Shown here: piece by piece, positions 53,431 through 62,363 of the stretch | Layout of the letters: every line of letters begins with the position of its first letter | Position numbering within the stretch: the stretch's first letter is position 1 | Source of the DNA: Pseudomonas inefficax | GTDB taxonomy: Bacteria > Pseudomonadota > Gammaproteobacteria > Pseudomonadales > Pseudomonadaceae | Direction of reading: 5' to 3' | Assembly: GCF_900277125.1 (NCBI RefSeq) | Contig: NZ_OPYN01000137.1 | Span: 38,471 to 102,470, forward strand | DNA length: 64,000 bases | Program-made: the position numbers and the translations under genes | Notes under the pieces: generated by a model | What the model saw: the letters and a program-made list of their open reading frames with translations, nothing else | Told to the model about the DNA's origin: nothing | The model's database searches: none

Positions 53431-53948
53431 GGTTTCCCCTCTAGCAGACGCTGGCGCAGTTGTGGATCCCTGGCTCGCGGATCAAGCCAGATGGCAAAGA
53501 ATGCCCGGGCAAACACCGGGTCGGCGATTGCGCGGCTGAGTTTGCCATCGACATAGAAGCGGCAGCCCTGCCCCGGCAGGTACAAGCCGGTGATGCGCAT
53601 GCCAGGACGCACATCCACAAATGCCTGCTCCATTGCCGCGATCCACGCCGCGCGCCGCTGCGGCGTCACGCTGCCGGCATCCAGGCGGCGCATTTCCTCG
53701 AGGCTGGTCTGTACCAGCATGTCCTTGGACAATGCCCGGTGATAGACGAGCTCCAGGGCAAAAGGCCTGTTCCAGTCCTGAACCGGGCCTGCTGCCCATA
53801 ACTGGGCGGTGTAAAGGCGCAGGCCAAACCAGGTGAACTCACCGACACCCAGCCGTTGTGCCCCCGGCAGCTCGGTTCGCCAGCCCGCCGTGGTCGACAG
53901 GGCAGTCAGTAGCAGGCAAAGGCCGGTCCAACGAGCAAGACGCGCCAT
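53427..53948 (-). CDS. Chalcone-isomerase-like exported protein
   Basis: 173 residues from ATG 53948 with GAGGG about 8 bp upstream. A signal peptide (WTGLCLLLTALSTTAGW) precedes a chalcone-isomerase-like domain (LGVGEFTWFGLRLYTAQLWAAG, LELVYHRALSKDMLVQTS, GQGCRFYVDGKLSRAI). Such CHI-like proteins are probably lipid or fatty-acid binders in bacteria. It starts the photolyase operon downstream of operator 3. Confidence 0.85.
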   Translation of the reverse strand: MARLARWTGLCLLLTALSTTAGWRTELPGAQRLGVGEFTWFGLRLYTAQLWAAGPVQDWNRPFALELVYHRALSKDMLVQTSLEEMRRLDAGSVTPQRRAAWIAAMEQAFVDVRPGMRITGLYLPGQGCRFYVDGKLSRAIADPVFARAFFAIWLDPRARDPQLRQRLLEGKP

Positions 53949-53973
53949 ACAGACCCTCAAGCGCCGCCAAATA

Positions 53974-53999
53974 CTGTACGATATTATCATTATGTACAG
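53974..53999 (-). promoter_or_regulatory. LitR-type operator 3
   Basis: CTGTACG-N12-TGTACAG (plus-strand reading), 26 bp upstream of the chalcone-isomerase-like start. Same arms and spacing as the two sites at 46258 and 46309. Confidence 0.66.
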
Positions 54000-54112
54000 T
54001 TATTTGATGATATTGCATAGATTTTGATGCGTGCATCTGGATGACATGGCGGCGCCTGCCGCCTATCAAGCGCGATCTCGAATCTAATGGTCTTGAGTGC
54101 GACACGCACTTC

Positions 54113-54197
54113 TGTGGGAGCGGGCTTACCCGCGAAGCAGGCGCCGCGGTGGATGGCACCGGCTGTGCCGGTGTTCGCGGGTGAACCCGCTCCCACA
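54113..54197. repeat. Inverted REP pair
   Basis: TGTGGGAGCGGGCTTACCCGCG and its inverse TTCGCGGGTGAACCCGC with the TCCCACA tail, with a short GC-rich centre. Sits between the photolyase operon promoter and the DUF998-like gene. Confidence 0.78.
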
Positions 54198-54226
54198 AAG
54201 TCCGCTGCAAGACGCAAGGTCGGCCA

Positions 54227-54889
54227 CTAGCTGACGCTGGCCCTCGCTGGCTCACGGCGAAGTGCGGTCCAGGCCAGAGCGGCGATCCAAGCGACAGAAA
54301 CGCCGTAATTGAGTCGCTGGTACAGGCCAAACCCATGACCGTCACTGAATGCCTTGGCCATCATTGCAACCGTCGCGAGAGCAAGGATTACACAGAGCGC
54401 CGAGAACCATTTGAACCCGGTCGATGACAGCAGTCTCTTGCTCAAGAAAAACCACAGACCGCTAGCCATAGTCAGCGAAAGAAACATCACCATTCCGGCA
54501 ATGTTGTGTATCTGTTGAGAAGTGGAAGGCTGCGCAGGTACGCATCCCGCATCACAGGAGAAGTAACCTGTAGCGAAACTGGCCAAGCCGTGTAGCAATA
54601 TGAACGCTGCGCTGACCAGAGCCAAACGCGAACCTGCGTACCGCCGCGCCAGACCCAAGGCGAAAAGCCCGAACAGTACCCCCAGGGGAAAATTGTTCAC
54701 CCATGCGGAATAACTGTGGGTGGGAGCCCCAACCGCTCCTAGCTGGCTCATCGCCTGCTCGAAGTGGCTATAACCGGGGTAGCCAAACGAGGTAAGCGAC
54801 ACTCCAGCGAAGAGCCAGAATGGAATTAATAGCCCCAAGCTCAGCAATCTCTGATTAGTGGTATCCACGGCACACCTCTCCTTGGTCAT
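54227..54889 (-). CDS. DUF998-like membrane protein
   Basis: 220 residues from ATG 54889 (an earlier in-frame start at 54982 is possible). It has about six membrane segments with LLIPFWLFAGVSLTSFGYPGYSH, FPLGVLFGLFALGLARRYAG and IHNIAGMVMFLSLTMASGLWF. The pattern YSHFEQAMSQLGAVGAPTHSYSAWVNN fits DUF998 membrane proteins. No function is known. No clear partner genes. Confidence 0.75.
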   Translation of the reverse strand: MTKERCAVDTTNQRLLSLGLLIPFWLFAGVSLTSFGYPGYSHFEQAMSQLGAVGAPTHSYSAWVNNFPLGVLFGLFALGLARRYAGSRLALVSAAFILLHGLASFATGYFSCDAGCVPAQPSTSQQIHNIAGMVMFLSLTMASGLWFFLSKRLLSSTGFKWFSALCVILALATVAMMAKAFSDGHGFGLYQRLNYGVSVAWIAALAWTALRREPARASVS

Positions 54890-55063
54890 GGCAGTGATCG
54901 ATCCGTCTCTCACGAAATGCCTGATTCTAGAGGGGCCGCCGGCCGATGCGCCATCGATTTTCTTGCAAAACAGCTTGCGCATGCGTCACCTGTAGCCACC
55001 TCGATCCATGGATGACATCCAAGCCCCGACGCCTGCCCAGAACCTCCGAGTTTTACTCCTGCC

Positions 55064-55978
55064 TCACCCAACCACAGGCGCATGCTCGGCAATCAACTCG
55101 ATTATCCAGTCGATAAACACCCGCACCTTGGCGCTGACATGGCGATTCGGCGGGAATGCCAGATACATCGGCATTGGCGCCATCTGCCAGTCTTCAAACA
55201 GCGGCAGCAGCTCGCCGTTGGCCAGGTGCGGCTTGGCCATGTACTGCGGTAGCCAGATTACACCCAGGCCAGCCAGGCCGGCGGCAAGGTACGCATTACC
55301 GTCGTCGACCGTCAGCTGCGAGCGACCCTGGGCTTCCATGCGCTCCTCACCCCGCTGCATCGCGTAGGGCAAGGCCTTGCCAGTACGGAACCAGAGGAAG
55401 CCGACGGTGGTGTGTCGGCTCTCCTCTAGCTCACGGGGGTGCACCGGCGTACCGAAGCGGTGCAAATAGCCGGGCGCGGCATAGATGCCGAGTTTCAGAT
55501 CGCCCACATGCCTAGCCACAAGGGATTGATCGGTGATCTCGCCGCCACGCACCACGCAGTCGACGTTCTCACCAATGATGTCGACAATGCGATCGCTCGC
55601 GCCCACGGTCAGCTGAATTTCTGGATAACGTGCAAAAAACCCCGGCAAGGCTGGTATGAGCAGCATCCGCGCCAGTGGGCTGGGTACATCCACTCGCAGC
55701 CGCCCGCGCGGTGTCATCGACGCGCTGGACAAGCTGGTCTCGGCGTCGTCAATGTCGCCAAGTAGCCGGACGACGCGTTCGTAATAGGCCGCACCGTCGG
55801 CGGTGACGTTGACCTTGCGTGTGGTGCGGTTGAGCAGGCGCACACGCAGCCTCGCTTCCAGTTGCTGAACGAGCTGCGTCACGGTGGTCTTGCTCATGTG
55901 CAGTGTGGCTGCCGCCTTGGTGAAACTGCCAGTTTCCACCACGCGGACAAATGCCTGCATCGCATCGAAACGGTCCAT
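55064..55978 (-). CDS. LysR-family transcriptional regulator
   Basis: 304 residues from ATG 55978 (MDRFDAMQAFVRVVETGSFTKAAATLHMS, then KTTVTQLVQQLEARLRVRLLNRTTRKVNVT). The effector domain has GRLRVDVPSPLARMLLIPALPGFFARYPEI. It is divergent from a Rid-family gene and separated by 141 bp containing a LysR-type box, so the Rid gene is a probable target. Confidence 0.9.
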   Translation of the reverse strand: MDRFDAMQAFVRVVETGSFTKAAATLHMSKTTVTQLVQQLEARLRVRLLNRTTRKVNVTADGAAYYERVVRLLGDIDDAETSLSSASMTPRGRLRVDVPSPLARMLLIPALPGFFARYPEIQLTVGASDRIVDIIGENVDCVVRGGEITDQSLVARHVGDLKLGIYAAPGYLHRFGTPVHPRELEESRHTTVGFLWFRTGKALPYAMQRGEERMEAQGRSQLTVDDGNAYLAAGLAGLGVIWLPQYMAKPHLANGELLPLFEDWQMAPMPMYLAFPPNRHVSAKVRVFIDWIIELIAEHAPVVG

Positions 55979-56002
55979 CCCACGCCTCGCTCGTGCCTGG
56001 AT

Positions 56003-56021
56003 TGTTTGGATTATACAAACA
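56003..56021. promoter_or_regulatory. LysR-type box candidate
   Basis: TGTTTG-GATTATA-CAAACA, inverted 6-bp arms with a 7-bp spacer, between the LysR gene and the Rid-family gene. Confidence 0.5.
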
Positions 56022-56119
56022 GTCATGACCAGCGCTGCCCGTTTATTCAGGTCGGTGGCCTTTCTTATAGTGGCTTCACCATAAACACCGGGCCGCCAGG
56101 GCCCCGAACGAGGTATGCA

Positions 56120-56515
56120 ATGTCCAGCAAACGTGATGTCGTTTTCCCGCCTGACCGCCATGCATTGTATGAGCTCCACCGCTACTCGCCGGCGATTCGC
56201 TCCAACGGTTTTCTGTTCGTATCCGGCCAGGTCGGTAGCCGCAAGGACGGCTCGGCCGAGCCGGACCTCGCGGCGCAGGTTCGCATGGCCTTCACCAACC
56301 TCAACGCGATACTGGCCGAAGCCGGCAGTAGTTTCGAGGATGTGGTTGACACGACCATCTTCATGATCGACCCCGACTCGAAATTCGAAACCATCTGGGA
56401 GGTGGCGGCCGAATATTGGGGCGAGGCGCCCTATCCGACGGTGACCGCCATCGGCGTGACCTGGCTGTCCGGCTTCGACTTCGAGATCAAGGTGATCGCG
56501 CAACTACCGCAATGA
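56120..56515 (+). CDS. Rid-family protein lacking the active-site Arg
   Basis: 131 residues from ATG 56120, with GAGGT about 6 bp upstream. The RidA/YjgF fold is clear (FLFVSGQVGSRKDGSAEPDLAAQVRMAFTNLNAILAEAGSSFEDVVDTTIF). At the position of the catalytic Arg (PxRxA in the secreted copy) it has Val (PTVTAIGV), so imine-hydrolase activity is doubtful; it may belong to another Rid subfamily. Divergent from the LysR at 55064. Confidence 0.87.
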   Translation: MSSKRDVVFPPDRHALYELHRYSPAIRSNGFLFVSGQVGSRKDGSAEPDLAAQVRMAFTNLNAILAEAGSSFEDVVDTTIFMIDPDSKFETIWEVAAEYWGEAPYPTVTAIGVTWLSGFDFEIKVIAQLPQ

Positions 56516-56679
56516 TGCTGAAGGCTATGTGGCGCGCAGGCGCCAACCCCGAGTTCGAGCACAGCTCTGCCAAGGCTGCCGTAGTCCAGTACACTTGGGA
56601 GGTCGCGAAGCTCACGTGACGCCAAAGGCAAAAGAATCTTCCTTCTGGCTCGCCCATGATTTCTGGACCTGGATACCCA

Positions 56680-57336
56680 ATGCTGACTGCCCTGCTGTTC
56701 GACCTGGACGGAACCCTCACCGACACTGACACCTTGCACCTGCAGGCCTTTCGCCAACTGCTGCACGAGCATGACGGCCGCCAGCTGAGCCAGGCGCAGT
56801 TCGATGCCCAGGTCAGCGGCCGCGCCAATGGCGAGCTGTTCGCCGAGCTGTTTGCCGGTGCCAGCGCCGAGCAGTGCCAGGTGCTGGCCGACCGCAAGGA
56901 GGCGCTGTTCCGCGACATGTCGCCGTCTCTGGAGCCGATGCCGGGCCTTGTGCGCCTGCTGGAACATGCCCGGGCTCGCAACATCGGCATGTGCGTGGTG
57001 ACCAATGCGCCACGGCTGAACGCCGAGCACATGTTGAACGCCATGGGCCTGGGCCAGCGCTTCGCGCATGTGCTGGTGGCCGAGGAACTGGCACGGCCCA
57101 AGCCAGACCCGTTGCCCTACCTGACCGGGTTGCAGCGGCTGGGTGCCGAGGCCGGTCAGGCACTTGCCTTCGAGGATTCGCTGCCGGGGGTGGCGGCAGC
57201 GCATGGCGCGGGGATCTTTACCGTGGGCGTGGCCACTACGCAGACGCCGGAGCGGTTGCTGGCGGCGGGGGCCGGGTTGGTGATCGATGATTTCAACGAC
57301 CCACGGTTGTGGGCGTTGATCGAGCGTCGGGCTTGA
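56680..57336 (+). CDS. HAD-superfamily phosphatase (phosphoglycolate-phosphatase-like)
   Basis: 218 residues from ATG 56680. The HAD motifs are visible: FDLDGTLTDTD (nucleophile), VVTNAPRLN (Ser/Thr motif II), KPDPLPYLTGLQRL (Lys motif III) and FEDSLPGVAAAHGAG (acidic motif IV). It probably dephosphorylates a small metabolite. It stands alone before a long inverted repeat. Confidence 0.9.
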   Translation: MLTALLFDLDGTLTDTDTLHLQAFRQLLHEHDGRQLSQAQFDAQVSGRANGELFAELFAGASAEQCQVLADRKEALFRDMSPSLEPMPGLVRLLEHARARNIGMCVVTNAPRLNAEHMLNAMGLGQRFAHVLVAEELARPKPDPLPYLTGLQRLGAEAGQALAFEDSLPGVAAAHGAGIFTVGVATTQTPERLLAAGAGLVIDDFNDPRLWALIERRA

Positions 57337-57342
57337 GGTATG

Positions 57343-57587
57343 TGGTGGATTTGAGATCGAGCGCCGCCCGCGCGGCGCTTCGCAGCACAAGGCTGCTCCT
57401 ACATTTGTTTCGGGCCAGTTATTCCTGAGGCGAAAACGCGCGGCCCCTCGGCGTCCATCTCGATATCGTGCCGGGCAAACAAGGCGGTCGCGTGCGCTGG
57501 CACAGGTGATACTGGCCCGAAACAGATGTAGGAGCAGCCTTGTGCTGCGAAGCGCCGCGCGGGCGGCGCTCGATCTCAAATCCACCA
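57343..57587. repeat. 245-bp long inverted-repeat element, copy 1
   Basis: Two 77-bp arms match inverted with one mismatch (ATTTG in the left arm against the complement of CAGAT in the right), enclosing about 90 bp. The arms contain CAGCACAAGGCTGCTCCTACA. The central part shares AACAAGGCGGTCGCG and TGGCACAGG with copy 2 at 63705-63942. Noncoding. Confidence 0.85.
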
Positions 57588-57618
57588 TAACCCCCAAGCC
57601 GTACACCCCTAGGCCCCC

Positions 57619-58530
57619 ATGCTGATCGACGAAGAACTGACCCTCAAGAAGCTGGAAACCTTCCTCGCCTTCATGCGCACCGGCAACCTCGGCCGCGCCG
57701 CTGTCGAGCTGGCCACCAGCGCCGTCAGCGTGCACCGCGCCATCCACTCGCTGGAAAGCGCACTACGCTGCCCGCTATTCAAGCATGAAGGCCGCCAGCT
57801 GATCCCGCTGGAAAGCGCCTACGTGCTGGAAAAGAAAGCCCGCCAGCTGATCCAGGACGCCGAGCAGATGGTCCGTCAGACCCGCGAGGCAGCCGGCTTC
57901 TATGCCGAACGCTTCCGCCTGGGCGCGCTCTACTCGCTGACGGTGAAAACCGTGCCCAAGCTGGTCATGGGCCTGAAGCTGCGTCGCAGCGAGCTCAACA
58001 TCGACCTGACCCTGGGCTCCAACGTCGACTTGCTGCAGCGCCTGAAGAACCACGAGCTGGAGGCCATCCTCGTGTCGCTCGACGAAAGCGTCAGCGACCC
58101 AGCCTGCGAGCAGTTGCCGCTGTTCTCCGACGACATCTTCCTCGCCGTGCCCATCGATTCGCCCTTCGCCGAGCAGGCCGAGGTGGATCTGGCCGACCTG
58201 GCCGACTCCACCTTCATCACCCTGACCCAGGGCTTCGCCACCCACCGCGATGGCGCCCGGGTGTTCCAGCAGGCCGGCTTCGAACCCAAGGTGGCCATGC
58301 AGGTGAACGATATCTTCACCCTGCTGAGCATGGTCAGCTCGGGCGTGGGCTTTGCCCTGCTGCCAGGGCGTATCGCGGCGGTGTACGAAAACCGGGTCAG
58401 GCTGATTGCGCTGAAGCCGCAATATCGCTTGCAGCAGCATATCGGTGTGGTGTTCCTCAAGGCGCGGGAGCGGGAGCCGAATTTGCTGGCGTTGCTGGCA
58501 GAGTGTCGGATGTACAGCCTGGAGCGTTGA
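57619..58530 (+). CDS. LysR-family transcriptional regulator (MdcR-like)
   Basis: 303 residues. The N-terminus KKLETFLAFMRTGNLGRAAVELATSAVSVHRAIHSLESALRCPLFKHEGRQL (in pieces) resembles the malonate-utilisation regulator MdcR branch, but no malonate decarboxylase genes are in view. It starts 31 bp after the long inverted-repeat element. Its target is unknown. Confidence 0.87.
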   Translation: MLIDEELTLKKLETFLAFMRTGNLGRAAVELATSAVSVHRAIHSLESALRCPLFKHEGRQLIPLESAYVLEKKARQLIQDAEQMVRQTREAAGFYAERFRLGALYSLTVKTVPKLVMGLKLRRSELNIDLTLGSNVDLLQRLKNHELEAILVSLDESVSDPACEQLPLFSDDIFLAVPIDSPFAEQAEVDLADLADSTFITLTQGFATHRDGARVFQQAGFEPKVAMQVNDIFTLLSMVSSGVGFALLPGRIAAVYENRVRLIALKPQYRLQQHIGVVFLKAREREPNLLALLAECRMYSLER

Positions 58531-58570
58531 GGGGCCTCGGAACACAGCTTCTTTTGTTGTTTGCTGCACT

Positions 58571-58665
58571 GGCCTCTTCGCGGGTAAACCCGCTCCCACA
58601 GGTACCGAGCCGGCCTCGGGCAACCCACTTTCACTGTGGGAGCGGGTTCACCCGCGAAGAGGCCG
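58571..58665. repeat. Inverted REP pair between convergent genes
   Basis: GGCCTCTTCGCGGGTAAACC and, inverted, GGTTCACCCGCGAAGAGGCC, with CTCCCACAGG and CTGTGGGAG. It lies between the LysR and IclR stop codons, so it may serve as a bidirectional transcription stop. Confidence 0.8.
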
Positions 58666-58677
58666 GTACAGGCTGAC

Positions 58678-59451
58678 TCAAACCACCAAGGCCCGCTGCA
58701 CCTCCCCCACCGTTGTAGCCAGGCTGTTCAGGTGCAGGTTCAACACCCGTTCCACCGGTGCCTGGTCCAGCGGCCAGTGCAAGGCAATGCTCCCGGCCAG
58801 GCGCCCTTCGGCATGCACCGGCAGGGCAATTGCGCGGATCAGGAACGGCAAGCGCACCGGGTACTCCCAGTGCCCTTCGGTGCGCTGGCCGAACCCCTTG
58901 TTCGCTTCCGCCTCGATATCGCGCAGCACCGTCTCGTCGCCCACCCGCTCATGGGCCGCCAGGCGCTGCACTTCATCGACCGCCAACTCACCCAGACACG
59001 CACGTCCCATCGCCGAATGGAACAGGCTGGCATGATGGCCGACGATCTGGCAGGTGTGCGGGTAGCGCTTGCGCAATACCTGGGGAATGGCGCTTTCCAT
59101 CACCTCCAGCCGCTCGCCGTCGAAACACGACAAGTCGGCCACCAGCCCGGTGCGCTCGCTCAATTCCAGCAACATGGGCGCGGCATGTTCCACCAGGCGC
59201 CGCTTGAAACGCAGCTGGCGGTCACCGAACAGGCGCCGCGCGCACAGCCGGTAACGCCTGTCGCTAAGGCCGCGGTAGACCCAGCCCTGCTCCTGCAAGG
59301 TGGCGAGCATGCGCGACACCGTGGCCTTGGGCAGCGCCGTCAGGTAATGCAGTTCTTCCAGGCCCAGGGCCTGGTGTTCTCCCAGCAGGTCGACGATGGC
59401 CAGCGCCCGCTCCACCGAACGCACGCCGCCACTGTCTGCCGTGATGCCCAT
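58678..59451 (-). CDS. IclR-family transcriptional regulator
   Basis: 257 residues. The winged helix is SVERALAIVDLLGEHQALGLEELHYLTALPKATVSRMLATLQEQGWV, and the effector domain continues with a GAF-like fold. It follows the amidase gene in the same direction by 65 bp. It probably controls the M20 amidohydrolase, transporter and amidase genes. Confidence 0.9.
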   Translation of the reverse strand: MGITADSGGVRSVERALAIVDLLGEHQALGLEELHYLTALPKATVSRMLATLQEQGWVYRGLSDRRYRLCARRLFGDRQLRFKRRLVEHAAPMLLELSERTGLVADLSCFDGERLEVMESAIPQVLRKRYPHTCQIVGHHASLFHSAMGRACLGELAVDEVQRLAAHERVGDETVLRDIEAEANKGFGQRTEGHWEYPVRLPFLIRAIALPVHAEGRLAGSIALHWPLDQAPVERVLNLHLNSLATTVGEVQRALVV

Positions 59452-59516
59452 GAGTGTGACCTCCCTGTAGCTGGATGGTCAGGATAGCCAGCAAGATCCG
59501 CGCCTGCCCAGCAGTT

Positions 59517-60971
59517 TCATGGCGCTTGCAGGCTCCCGGGTGGGCGCCGCGCTACCCAACGGGTGAGCTGTTCATGGGCATGGGCCAGCTGCAGCACCGC
59601 ATGGTCGGCCTGGGCCGGGCCGATGATCTGCAGGCCCATGGGCAACCCGGCAGCATTGAAACCGACCGGTACGCTGATGCTCGGCAAGCCGGCCAGGGTC
59701 GGCCCTATCACCACTTCCATCCAGCGGTGATAGGTGTCCATCGTCCGCCCCCCGACCACCGTTGGCCAAGGTTGCCGTGCATCGAAAGGGAACACCTGGG
59801 CCGATGGCAACAGCAGGTAATCGTAACGCTCGAACAGCTTGCCCAGCGCCCGGTACCAGTCGCTGCGTACCACTGATGCCTGGTACACCGCCGCCGCGCT
59901 CAGTCGCAGGCCACCCTCCACCTCCCACTGCGCCTCGGGCTTGAGCAGCGCGCGCCTGCCCGGGTCGGCATAGGCCGCAGCGAGGTTGCCGTGCACCAGG
60001 AAGTGGCGATGGGTCAGCCAGCATTGCCACAAACGCGCCAGGTCGAACGCCGGCTGGCAGGCCTCGATCCGGCAGCCCAGTTCGATGAAGTCCGCCAGGG
60101 CCGCTTCGCACAGGCTCAGCACCCCGTCATCCATCGCCAGGTAACCGTCGTAGTCGCCCAACCAGCCGACCCGCACGCCGCGGAAATCGCGCTGCAAACC
60201 GGCGGCAAAATCGTGCCGGCCCTCGCTCAGCGACAACGGCGCCCGCGCATCGAAGCCTGCCTGGGTCGACAACAACCGCGCCACATCCACCACGCTGCGG
60301 CCCATCGGCCCCTCGGTGGCCAACTGCTGCACGAACAGTTCCGGCGCCGGCCCGTGCGGTACGCGGCCCTGCGACGGGCGCAGGCCATACACGTTGTTGA
60401 ACGCCGCCGGGTTGCGCAGCGAGCCCATCATGTCGCTGCCGTCGGCGACCGGCAGCAGGCGCATGGCCAGCGCCGCCGCCGCTCCGCCGCTGCTGCCGCC
60501 GGCCACCTTGCCCGGGTCGTAGGCATTGGTGGTGGTGCCGAACAGGGTGTTGTAGGTCTGCGAACCAAGGCCGAACTCCGGCACATTGCTCTTGCCCACG
60601 ATCAGCGCACCACTGGCCCGTACCCGCGCGACGCTGATCGCATCCTGCTCGGGCACCTGTTCGGCGAACAGCGGCGAGCCCAAGGTGGTGCGCATCCCGG
60701 CCGTGGCGGCCAGGTCCTTGATCGCCTGGGGCATGCCATGCATCCAGCCGCGCGAGTGGCCACGGGCCAGCTCGCGGTCACGCTCATCGGCCTCGGCCAG
60801 CAGCGCCTCGGCCGGGCGCAGCGACACCAGCGCATTGACCTGTGGGTTGAAGCGTTCGATATGCGCCAGATAAGCCTGCATCACCTCCCGGCACGACATC
60901 TGGCGGGCATGGATGGCCCGGGACAACGCCTCGGCATCGAGGGCAACGATGGGGTCGATGGCTAGCGGCAT
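59517..60971 (-). CDS. Amidase-signature hydrolase
   Basis: 484 residues from ATG 60971, which overlaps the MFS stop (TGATG). The amidase catalytic Lys is in GMPQAIKDLAATAG; the Gly/Ser-rich signature is VAGGSSGGAAAALAMRLLPVADGSDMMGSLRNPAAFNNVYGLRPS, read in pieces. It hydrolyses an amide or amide-like bond. In this operon it probably acts on a compound brought in by the MFS carrier, with the M20 enzyme as a second hydrolase. Confidence 0.92.
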   Translation of the reverse strand: MPLAIDPIVALDAEALSRAIHARQMSCREVMQAYLAHIERFNPQVNALVSLRPAEALLAEADERDRELARGHSRGWMHGMPQAIKDLAATAGMRTTLGSPLFAEQVPEQDAISVARVRASGALIVGKSNVPEFGLGSQTYNTLFGTTTNAYDPGKVAGGSSGGAAAALAMRLLPVADGSDMMGSLRNPAAFNNVYGLRPSQGRVPHGPAPELFVQQLATEGPMGRSVVDVARLLSTQAGFDARAPLSLSEGRHDFAAGLQRDFRGVRVGWLGDYDGYLAMDDGVLSLCEAALADFIELGCRIEACQPAFDLARLWQCWLTHRHFLVHGNLAAAYADPGRRALLKPEAQWEVEGGLRLSAAAVYQASVVRSDWYRALGKLFERYDYLLLPSAQVFPFDARQPWPTVVGGRTMDTYHRWMEVVIGPTLAGLPSISVPVGFNAAGLPMGLQIIGPAQADHAVLQLAHAHEQLTRWVARRPPGSLQAP

Positions 60972-62281
60972 CACGGTTTCACTCCAAGGTTGAAAGCGGC
61001 AGGCTTGCTCGCACGGGGGGCTTCTTTCAGGCAATAGGTGCCCAGCAGTGTCAGCAGGCAGGCGAACAGCACATAGAACGATGGCGCCACCGGGGTACCG
61101 AGCACCTTGCTCAGCCAGGTGACGATCAACGGGGCGAAGCCGCCGAACACCATCACCGCCACGTTGTAGGCCACCGACACCCCGGTAGAACGCACCTCGA
61201 CCGGGAACTGCTCGGCCAGGGCCGTGGGCGCCGGTCCGAAGAAGCCCCCGATGGCGGTGCACAGCAGCAATTGCATCACCAGCAGCCGCTCCAGCGACGG
61301 CGCGGCAGCCACCCACACATACAACGGGTAGACCATGACGAAGAACGCCAGAGTGAAGGCCATCAGCACCGGCCGCCGCCCCAGCCGGTCAGACAACGCC
61401 CCGGCCAGTGGGATCACCACGGTCATCAGCCCCACGGCAAGCATCTGCACCAGCAGCACCTGGTCCAGCGGCAGCCCCAGGTTCTTGTGAGCGAAGGTCG
61501 GCATGTTCACCAGCACCACGTAGAACGACACCGTCGCACCACAGGCCAGGCCCATCGACACCAGCAGGCTGCGTCGGTGCTCACGCAGCACCTGCCACAG
61601 GTTGGGCGACTGGCCCTTGGCCTGGCGGCGCGCCTCGATGAATTCCTCGGGTTCTTCCATGTGCTTGCGAATCCACAGCCCCACCGGGCCGATCAGCAGG
61701 CCGAGCACGAACGGGATCCGCCAGCCCCAGCTGTCCAGCGCCGCAGGCGTGCACAGGTGGGTGACCAGGGCCACCATGGCCGCCCCGGAGAACACCGCCA
61801 GGCACTGCCCTACAAGCTGCCACGAGCCATACAGGCCCTTGCGGTGGGCCGGCGCGCTCTCCACCAGGAATGCCGTGGCGCTGGCATATTCGCCGCCGGT
61901 GGCAAAACCCTGCAGCATGCGCGCCACCACGATCAGCATCGGCGCGGCCATGCCGATGGCCAGGTAGTCGGGGGCAAAGGCGATCATGGCAATGGACACG
62001 GTCATCAGCCGGATGATCATCTGCATCGCCGCCTTGCGGCCCTTGCGGTCGGAATACATGCCCAGCAGCACGCCCCCCACCGGGCGCATGAAAAAGCCGA
62101 CGCCGAAGGTAGCCAGGGCCATCAGCAGCGAGGCGTATTCGTCGTCGGAGGGGAAGAACTGCCGGGCGATGATACTGGCCAGAAAGCCGTAAACGATGAA
62201 GTCATACCACTCCAGGGCGTTGCCGATGACGGCGGCGACCACTTGCCGGGTACGCGACACGCCGGTGCTCGAAGTCTGCAT
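60971..62281 (-). CDS. MFS transporter, metabolite:H+ symporter family
   Basis: 436 residues from ATG 62281 with GGAG about 10 bp upstream. The MHS N-terminus is VVAAVIGNALEWYDFIVYGFLASIIARQFFPS; MRPVGGVLLGMYSDRKGRK and LSDRLGRRP are the family loops. It has 12 membrane segments by eye. It probably imports an acidic or N-acyl substrate for the adjacent hydrolases. Translationally coupled to the amidase. Confidence 0.93.
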   Translation of the reverse strand: MQTSSTGVSRTRQVVAAVIGNALEWYDFIVYGFLASIIARQFFPSDDEYASLLMALATFGVGFFMRPVGGVLLGMYSDRKGRKAAMQMIIRLMTVSIAMIAFAPDYLAIGMAAPMLIVVARMLQGFATGGEYASATAFLVESAPAHRKGLYGSWQLVGQCLAVFSGAAMVALVTHLCTPAALDSWGWRIPFVLGLLIGPVGLWIRKHMEEPEEFIEARRQAKGQSPNLWQVLREHRRSLLVSMGLACGATVSFYVVLVNMPTFAHKNLGLPLDQVLLVQMLAVGLMTVVIPLAGALSDRLGRRPVLMAFTLAFFVMVYPLYVWVAAAPSLERLLVMQLLLCTAIGGFFGPAPTALAEQFPVEVRSTGVSVAYNVAVMVFGGFAPLIVTWLSKVLGTPVAPSFYVLFACLLTLLGTYCLKEAPRASKPAAFNLGVKP

Positions 62282-62363
62282 AGGAAACACTCCACACAAT
62301 GATTGGGTGATCGCCCAGGCGCGGTCGCGCCCGGGTTCCAGCGGCAGTCGTCAAAAGGAAAGG

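Noticed and set aside
57343..57587. CRISPR-like or insertion-sequence interpretation of the inverted repeats
   Set aside because: There is only one pair of arms per element, no regular spacer series and no transposase gene; a REP-derived palindromic element fits better.
57619..58530. Assigning the LysR gene the name mdcR
   Set aside because: The N-terminus resembles MdcR, but no malonate decarboxylase genes are in the window, so the symbol was not given.
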